NCBI GenBank assembly: GCA_009746045.1
Contig: RPFO01000412.1
Location: 1,027,437 to 1,091,436, forward strand
Length of the DNA stretch: 64,000 bases
Reading direction: 5' to 3'
Source of the DNA: Mesostigma viride
Taxonomy: Eukaryota > Streptophyta > Mesostigmatophyceae > Mesostigmatales > Mesostigmataceae
This document shows, one piece after another, positions 56,875-64,000 of the stretch (positions are counted from its first letter, which is position 1; each line of letters begins with the position of its first letter). Position numbers and translations under genes: made by a program. The notes beneath the pieces were generated by a model that was given only the letters and a program-made list of their open reading frames with translations, did not search any database and had not been told where the DNA came from.

Positions 56875-57907
56875 ATGTATGCGATGGCCACCTGGGACCC
56901 CTTACGTATTACCAGGGCTCGAGCTCGCACTAGAACTCGAGCATGGGCCAGGGTACTGTTTCAAACCGGCTTGGACCTGCTCGTCCACGATGCGTGGGCG
57001 TTTTCTCCCGACGAGTGGGATCGCCTCTACGTGTACGAGTTACTCATCGCGTTCAAGGCCTGCAGGTAATTAATGCCGCAGCCGTCGTCGTCGATACTTT
57101 CTCATCGGCCGGCAGCCGGCGTCGACGATGGAATGTTACCCCGCGGTGATGTTTTCGAGTGTACATGTCAGTAAATCCCGTACTATAGATAGGGCCCTAT
57201 GCGGCAATGTAGCCGGTATGGACAAACTAGTGGCAACCCTTTCAGCGAGTGATATATTCAGGCGATGCTCGGCATAAACCGGCCAGTTGACGACCATGAG
57301 CCAGGGTTGGGATAACTAACAACCTGTGGTTGTCTCCTTGATCACCGTGGCAATTGCGTTTTTTTGCTGCAGCGTGTGGGATCCGTGCAACGGCCGGACA
57401 AGCTGTCTGCCAGACCCCAATATCCCATGCCTGGTGGGCAGCATCGAGCGAAAGAGGTTCGGCGGCAGCCGATACGGGATCATCCGCACCGCGCTGCACA
57501 AGCTATACAAGTGCCTGACTGTCTTGCTGGATACTAATTCGCTGCACCAGACAGAGAAACAGCGGGTCGCGGCGTTGGTCGTCCAATTGCGAGTAATTGC
57601 TTCCTTCTACTGGCGGAAGGAGGAGGGCGAGTGGCACGCCGGCCACACTACTGCATACCAAAGAGTGGAGGGTCAATTGTATGACCTAGTTGATTCTGAC
57701 GGTGACCGCATCCCAGAGCACTACATGGTAGCTTGCCCCGCCGTGACGGGTACTGTTCGGTCTGCCCGTCAGGGCTGGGCACTAAGGCAGCCGGATCGTC
57801 CACGCGGGCGTCCCACCGGCTGGAATTCACAACCTTCCGCCCCTACCGACCCCTGGTACCAGGTGGCCGCCCCACACGGCGTTGGACCCCCCACCCCCCA
57901 CCCGTGA
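56875..57907 (+). CDS. Two-exon gene of unknown family
   Basis: Exons about 56875-57065 and 57373-57907, joined by a GT-AG intron (gtaatt ... tttttgctgcag) in phase 2, giving ...LLIAFKAC-S-VWDPCNGR. The start is either the ATG at 56875 or the one at 56884, just after a (TA)n run. The first exon has an Arg/Ala repeat then LFQTGLDLLVHDAWAFSPDE. The second has SIERKRFGGSRYGIIRTALH, KLYKCLTVLLDTNSLHQTEK and a mixed, well-balanced composition, ending Pro-rich (stop 57905-57907). About 240 residues in all. Four Cys cluster around the splice junction. Soluble helical protein by appearance; no family recognised. Confidence 0.5.
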
Positions 57908-59390
57908 CCCCCCCCACCCCAGGTCCCCAGTGGTTGGAGTTAATGGGGCGCACCTGATTGTTGCTGGGGTGCACCAGACTGTCGGGGAAGCCCCGCCGGG
58001 GACAGACCCAACTGGCGACGACTTGGGCATAAGGGGGGTGCATACGCTGAAAGGGGGGGTCAAACGCCGGTCCCGTGCGGATGATTGATCATGACCCCTT
58101 ATCACCCGCGCTGAGAAGGAGCTAACGTTGTATTCACCCCTTTTTTCACCCCTATTTAGCCGCTAGCCTAGAATGTATGATAGGCCATATGCCCCCTCTC
58201 AAGGGCTATGTGCTACATATACTCCCAACGGAGTTATGTTACAGTTCAATTCAATTCAATTCAATGACAGAGAGTGACTCTCTGCATAGGAAGCGCAGGG
58301 CTACATTCTTCATGCATCAACCTTGCCGGCATGACATTGTCCCAACTGTTGTATCGTGGTCCGCACACATGCCACCATTGTATCAGTCAGTGCAATATGC
58401 AAGACAGATTGGTGAATGAACATTACTCTGTTGCCATGCAGGGAGTACGTGTAGCACCTATCCCTGACAAGGGCCATATGGCTCCCAATGCAGGTCTACC
58501 TAGAGATAGCCACGCGGCCTTCGCGTCTTTCCTCTCAGACGACTACCCTAGTCCTTCCACGGCGTTGGATCGCCATGCGTTCAGGCCTAGCTGTCTCACT
58601 TCATATGGCTTTTGATACATTAATGGCTACTTCCTGCAAGGGCTAGGATGTAAACTACACCTCCGGTAGGTGCACCAAGGGCACTTGCACCAGCATGATC
58701 TCTCAGAGCTCAAGGAGGGCCTGGCATGGGCTGGAAGATCAGCATGGCTATACAAAGGCTAGGGCACAGGCATGAGCATGAGACAGTGACCGTAGTTGGA
58801 ATTGTATTCATCTCACCCGCACGCCCTACGTGTTATTAAGTCATTATTTCTTCATTGATTGATGTCTCGGGAAGACGCATGGACCATACCTTAATTGGGG
58901 ATTTCAGCGCTGCGTGGTCCCCCAACGGGGACACGAGAATAATCATCCATATTGATTAATAAACCCAGCGATCGACTACGTGAGACTACCGTTGCAAAGC
59001 AAGCCTGATATGAAACAGTTGATTATTACAAGTACTCCAGCTAATCAACTAACATTGCACGTGGTTGTGTCGGGGAGCCCCGGACCATGAAGCCCTCGAA
59101 TTTCACGAAATTAGTTGCCCCACCCATGACGAAATGAAAATGCCAACGGTTGCAGTGGTGCTAACGGCCACTGAAAGCATGCCACAGGCTCACTAGGTAT
59201 AGTTATGAGCTGATCAGTGGTAGTAAAGACTCCTGGCACAGCAACCCTTCAGGGGATATATACATTCTGGTTCACGAGATCGTAATGTGGACGGATCTGC
59301 AAGCGTACCAGGGAAACACATATCGTATAGTATCGCAGGATAAGTCTTAGGCCACCTGTATGCATACCAAACCGCTGTCTATGTCAGTAA
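57908..59390. other. Intergenic, no gene supported
   Basis: Contains a (ttcaa)n motif near 58243-58264, an inverted-end block 58536-58600 like that at 12265, and a member of the gtcccccaacggggacacg hairpin motif near 58917. No gene recognised. Confidence 0.5.
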
Positions 59391-59700
<310 letters not shown>

Positions 59701-60289
59701 AACGTCGCGCAAGGAAGAATCCAATGTAGGGAAGAAGGGAGGGGAGTAAGGAAGAAGCCAGCTGCCGAGGGAGGGTGGAGGCAGGGATTAAGTGTTTGCC
59801 TTTTTGTCGTGCCGTGCAAACAGATCTTCACATGCACGTCGGCGTTGCAAGTAGCGCAGCAGCAATTTTTTCTGGGACAAGCTCGACTAACAGTTGTTTT
59901 GTTAGGGTCGGAAGTCCGAACGTCCCGGCTGTTACCGCCCGCTGTCTCTGGCACCACAATAACGTTGGCGGGGGCGTCATTGGGATCGATGAGTCATTGG
60001 GATCACACGACGCGCTTCCCTTACTGCCGGGAGGATCACTGGGGCGCGTTTTCTCCATAGGACCCTTTCCCTTGCTGCCGCCAGCCGAAGCGACTCCAAT
60101 ACGCCTGGTTCGAACCATACCTCGCGTCTTTCCTGTTGAACACACCCGTGCGGACAGGCGAAATAACACAACCGCTCAGCCCATTGATCAACGTTAAGAT
60201 GCGCCGGCAGCTTCCCGCCCTCCCTATAAAGATTTATCCGACTATATTAAAAACCAACAGAGAATACCTGCTTGCACTGGAGGCACTAT
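59701..60289. other. Intergenic, no gene supported
   Basis: Mixed sequence with a gcctggttcgaaccatacc palindrome near 60102. It resembles a T-arm, but no tRNA could be folded around it. Confidence 0.4.
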
Positions 60290-60806
60290 GTACTCTTGGA
60301 GTACATGGCGTGGAGTACAGAGTCACTCCTTCCTGTGTAACACGGGCGTGTCTGACCGCGTCGGCAGTCCCCTAATCGGAAATCCCGGATCATATGTACT
60401 CCGGACTATGTACTCGCGGAGTACATAGTCACTCCGGACTATGTACTCTTGGAGTACATGGTCCGGAGTACATAGTCACTCCTTCCTATGTAATACGGGC
60501 GTGTCTGACCGCGTCGGCAGTCACCTAATCGGAAATCCCGGATCACATGTACTCCGGACTATGTACTCGTGGAGTACATAGTCCGGACAGACTATGTACT
60601 CTTGGAGTACATAGTCCGGAGTACATAGTCACTCCTTCCTATGTAATACGGGCGTGTCTCACCGCGTCGGCAGTCCCCTATTCGGAAATCCCGGACCATA
60701 TGTACTGCGGACTATGTACTCGTGGAGTACATAGTCACTCCGGACTATGTACTCTTGGAGTACATAGTCCGGAGTACATAGTCACTCCTTCCTATGTAAC
60801 ACGGTT
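60290..60806. repeat. Palindrome-rich satellite (actatgtactc/gagtacatagt)
   Basis: Repeated ctccggactatgtactc-nn-gagtacatagtccggag hairpins alternating with tcactccttcctatgtaata, cgggcgtgtctgaccgcgtc and aatcggaaatcccgg blocks. About three higher-order units of 155-180 bp. Every hairpin is near-perfect. Confidence 0.9.
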
Positions 60807-60812
60807 TGTTGA

Positions 60813-61045
60813 CAGAATCCCGAAATGCACGTGGCGGTTGCCCATTGATCAACCTACGACGATCGTCGTAGGTTGGTCAATGGGCAGCCGCCACGTGCAG
60901 GGGCATAACTTTGGCCGGACCTGTCCGGCCGGCCACAGCCTGTGAACCCCTGCATTATACAGTGCGACACGATTCCACGCACATCCAACTATATTAACTC
61001 CAACTACATTTCTTGTGCCGGACGGTTTGTTGACAGAATCCGTGG
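60813..61045. mobile_element. Inverted copy of the 33.2-33.8 kb palindrome element
   Basis: Palindrome 60827-60898, then the spacer in reverse complement of the 33.3-kb copies, ending in gacggtttgttgacagaat. ggtttgttgacagaatcc occurs at both ends (60813 and 61023), so it looks like one unit with direct repeats. Confidence 0.85.
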
Positions 61046-61099
61046 TCCAACAGAATTTTAATTAACTAATTCCCGAGTGTAGTGAACTGTAGTTTTTGC

Positions 61100-61335
61100 C
61101 GCTACCAAACAAACAAAGAAAGTGTAAATAAATATTATTTGCCTGTCACGTGTGCAGCTTTCTCGCTAACAAACAAAGAAACATTAAATCTCTGGCTGAA
61201 AAAGGTGCTTTTCCTAGCCGTAAGAGCAGTGCATCAGGCTGGGTTACACATAACAAAGCCGACAAACAAAGAATGATTAAATTTCGCAGCCAGTTCAACG
61301 GTTGTTCGGTAACCAAACAAACAAACTAACAAATA
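61100..61335. repeat. Diverged aacaaacaaa motif series
   Basis: accaaacaaacaaag, taacaaacaaag, gacaaacaaag and accaaacaaacaaac occur every 55-90 bp in AT-rich sequence upstream of gene B. A weak tandem repeat or a promoter-proximal series. Confidence 0.5.
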
Positions 61336-61553
61336 ATCAATTGGGCGGGCACAGTACCACTTTCGACCAACAAAACGCTAATGTCTACTTCCGAAGGGTC
61401 TTTCAGCGAGGGGAATTAAAACTACCAATGCGGGGGGTGTAGCTGGCTGATGCACACTGTGGAAGGCTGATGCGCACCGTGGAAGACGTAGAAGACGACG
61501 AAGACATTGGTAATCAAGTCTTTCGCAGTCAGGACGGCCTCTGTTGTGTATCG

Positions 61554-64000
61554 ATGGAGGACGCGCGGGCCTGGGAAGCACGCTGGGTGGCAAAGCGCAC
61601 AGCGGCAACCGCGTTCGCAGAAGAATCGCTGGCAGCAAAGGTATGTCGGATCCCTCACACGACGGCTGCCCTGGGAATTAATGAACATGGTAGCTGAGGA
61701 CGCATATGCGTACATGTCGTCGCCAGGGGACGCTGTCGCAGACTATAGCTTCTCGCTCAGGTCTGAGGGGATTCATAAAACGTATTGTGGCAAGGACGAT
61801 GTGGGTATGGTTGTGTTCACCCTATCGTCGCAGTTGACCACCCTATCGTCGCAGCGGCATCACAGCGCTCAAAAGCTGAGGGGCCGCCATGCAATGTCCC
61901 TGTACTTTTTATTGCGCAGATAAGGAAGCGTTGTAGTGAGCACCCTGTTGCGTGGGTTGCATTCGTCCGACTGCCTGTCGATAGTGGCCACGACTAGTTT
62001 ATTTGAGCTTACCCTTGTTGCATTGATGTGACAATACTTCAATGTGGTGAGCCGACCATGCTTGATATAATTTACTGCACGCAAGCTGCCATAATACCGT
62101 GATCCAGTTGGATGATCCTACTTGGTTCCCTGTCCTCCATTGCCCATGTTTGTTGCCCATGTCAGTTGGGGCAGTTTAGGATGTGTTGTTTTGTTGTTTA
62201 CCTTGGTTGGCATAGGCCTTTACACTCTAACCCGGGGGGAAACAGAGAAAATGCTGGTTAGGCATGTGGGTGCGGCCGTCAGTGTTCACATAGTTGCCAT
62301 GCACCCAGTGCATTGTCGTGTCTGCCTCGTCATCTGCCGTCTCACCGTGGCAGCGTTGATTTCTGACTTGTTCCCCCGCTCCGCATGCGTTGGGATTCCG
62401 TTTTGGCGTTGCCGTTGAATGCAGGTGAGGGAATGCAAAGAACCGCTTGACTTCTCTGCAGCATCAGCAAAGTTTGACGTACATGGCGACCCATGGAAGC
62501 GTGAGGCGGGGGCAATGTACATGGAACAGGAATTGAAAAAATGGCATCAACGAAATCCCAAGCTGTGGAGCAGCCTGAAATTTGTAAAGGATGGAGTTGT
62601 GACCAGTACACTTCAGGGAAGTGTAGCGGTGAGTCACTCTCTTATTTTAGCTGGTGGCAATTTATTGCTGTGACGCAGGCTGCCATGCCAGCAGTCTTCC
62701 CTAATGTGTGTGGTAGGAGTACAGGACAAAGGCAGTTATGGTGCTGGCCCCTGCACTGACCCTGCCGCTACATGGTTGGTAATGTTGCTGCTTGGTTGGC
62801 TTTCCTTTGACGTGCATATCGTCCAATTTCGGTAATGCAGAATTCACGCCTAAGGAAGCACATCATTACCTGGAGCAGGGCACGAGAGGCAGCAGAAAAG
62901 AGAGAGGAAGAGAGTGAAAGAGAGGCGGCGAAGAAGCGCGAGGAACAGGATCGGAAAGGCAAGAGGCAGCGGGTGGAGGAACATGGCAACGAAGCCAGCG
63001 GCAGAGAGGAGCTGCGAGCAAGCATGTCAACTGCGGTGGATGCAGACGTGGGGGAGGCACATGCGGGGCAAGCATGTGTAGGCCTGGAAATCGTGCCAGG
63101 GCCCACCGTGATTGCAATTGCCGAGTTCCTGCTGAAGCGAGCACTGGCCTCGTTGCCGCAGTTGGCAGCCAAGGACGCGAGCATCACGGAAGTGGATGCT
63201 TTGTGCAAGGAAGAAAACTCGGGATCGGGGAGTCCAGCGGTGGACCTGATGAACAACACAGCCTGCGCCCTTGCAAATGCCGCGCTGCAGTTGGTCTCCA
63301 ACTCCGTCCATGTTGATGGCAAGGTCAGTGGTGGCACAGTTTCTTCCTGTTTTGGGTATGACGCATAATAATTGCCCCTTGTATGTACGGGTGCGGTCGA
63401 TTGGCCTCCCTCCAGCAACATTGGCAACATCCGTTAGTGACGTCCACTGCATGTGGCGGATGCGTTCCTTCTGCATGGGGTTTGCCTTGTGTGCCGTTAT
63501 TGTGCAGGGTGTCGTCAGTACATCGGATGCACTGGGGCCCCAGGCCGGTCAGGGGGGCATTCCAGCGGAGCAGCAAGCGAGTACATTGACACAGGAGGGG
63601 ACAAGGCAGGCCGAGGTGGGGGGCAACACCGGGGGGGCGGCAGCACCGGTGGAGCGGGGGAAGCAGGAGGAGGCGGGGGAAGCCCAGCCGGAGGGGGGTT
63701 GCGCCGGGGGGGGCGCAGCGAAGGTGGAGCGGGGGAAGCAGGAGGAGGCGGGGGAAGCCAAGGACGAGGAGGGGAGCAGCGCCGGGGGGGAGGCAGCGAA
63801 GGTGGAGCGGGGGAAGCAGGAGGAGGCGGGGGAAGCCAAGGACGAGGAGGGGAGCAGCGCCGGGGGGGAGGAAGCGAAGGTGGAGCGGGGGAAGCAGGAG
63901 GCGGGGGAAGCCAAGGACGAGGAGGGGAGCAGCGCCGGGGGGGAGGCAGCGAAGGTGGAGCAGGTGAAGCAGGAGGCGGGGAAAGCCAAGGCAGAGGAGG
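61554..64000 (+). CDS. Gene B: paralogue of gene A, 3' end outside window
   Basis: Exons 61554-61640 (29 codons), 62425-62628 (68), 62841-63323 (161) and 63508 to beyond 64000, all introns GT-AG in phase 0 (donors gtatgt, gtgagt, gtcagt). Exon 1 has the same 29-codon length as gene A with 13 identical residues (shared ARW..KR.AA..FAE). Exon 2 shares PLDFSxAxK...VHxDPWK...ME/MQ-QEL-KW-Q-NP-W-S. Exon 3 has a charged coiled-coil-like start (EKREEESEREAAKKREEQDR), then a helical part like gene A (ASLPQLAAKDASITEVDALC versus ASVPWLAAADEGVAHVEGWF). Exon 4 opens into a tandem repeat of ~25 residues (AKVERGKQEEAGEAKDEEGS) still open at the edge. Function unknown; by analogy a C-terminal domain like gene A's may follow. 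Confidence 0.65.
63640..64000. repeat. In-frame coding minisatellite in gene B exon 4
   Basis: Units of about 72-75 bp (gtggagcgggggaagcagga, then ggcgggggaagccaaggacg) with lengths changing by multiples of 3, so the Lys/Glu/Gly-rich frame is kept. It is still running at the window end. Confidence 0.85.

Noticed and set aside
60095..60125. tRNA T-arm-like ggttcgaacc
   Set aside because: It is a short palindrome; no acceptor stem, D-arm or anticodon arm could be placed around it.
63549..63989. Minus-strand 146-codon Ser/Pro/Ala-rich frame
   Set aside because: Antisense shadow of the coding minisatellite in gene B exon 4, whose plus-strand frame continues in phase from the splice acceptor at 63507.

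Overview
The window is nuclear DNA of a eukaryote, most likely a plastid-bearing microalga and possibly a green alga. Protein-coding genes are split by GT-AG introns (one looks GC-AG). One exon encodes a chloroplast-transit/thylakoid-Tat type leader. One gene carries three EsV-1-7 Cys/His repeats, a domain known mainly from algae and algal large DNA viruses. Most of the sequence is gene-poor, GC-rich, and full of minisatellites, long G/C homopolymers and decayed retroelements. No bacterial operons, rRNA, CRISPR or convincing tRNA were seen.

Layout. 1-8440 (+): 3' part of a tandem-BRCT protein gene (MDC1/PTIP-like C terminus), six exons; four of its five introns hold a different tandem repeat, including a 2.2-kb CCCCTT tract. 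8.4-17 kb: minisatellites, a coiled-coil gene on the minus strand, MITE-like inverted repeats and a Ty1/copia Gag remnant. 17.8-18.3 kb (-): leader exon of a thylakoid-lumen type protein. 19.5-20.0 kb (+): three-repeat EsV-1-7 gene. 21-22.3 kb: LINE scraps and the last exon of a TBC (Rab-GAP) gene on the minus strand. 22.9-25.3 kb: CACACG microsatellite and a 207-212-bp tandem array.

25.7-28.6 kb (+): a multi-exon gene (called A here) ending in a possible very divergent ubiquitin-protease-like domain. A paralogue (B) starts at 61.5 kb and runs off the right edge; the two share exon order, first-exon length and intron phases. 29.4-31.6 kb: remnants of a Penelope-like element and of a second retroelement with a restriction-like endonuclease motif. 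33.2-33.8 kb: array of 72-bp palindromes, with an inverted copy at 60.8 kb. 36.9-40.2 kb (-): decayed Ty1/copia element. 41.9-43.4 kb (-): zinc-finger gene with duplicated RING-like modules joined by poly-G (poly-Gly) tracts whose lengths break the reading frame. 45.2-50.3 kb (+): nearly full-length but dead L1-type LINE. 51.8-56.2 kb: an Ala-Gln-repeat protein gene and an unrecognised gene, both on the minus strand. 56.9-57.9 kb (+): a two-exon gene of unknown family. 59.4-61 kb: CAGG microsatellite and palindrome-rich satellite.

The genes do not form an obvious pathway. The possible USP-like, RING-like and F-box-like segments might hint at ubiquitin biology, but each is a weak assignment. 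The best candidates for something undescribed are the A/B gene family and the poly-G linked zinc-finger gene.
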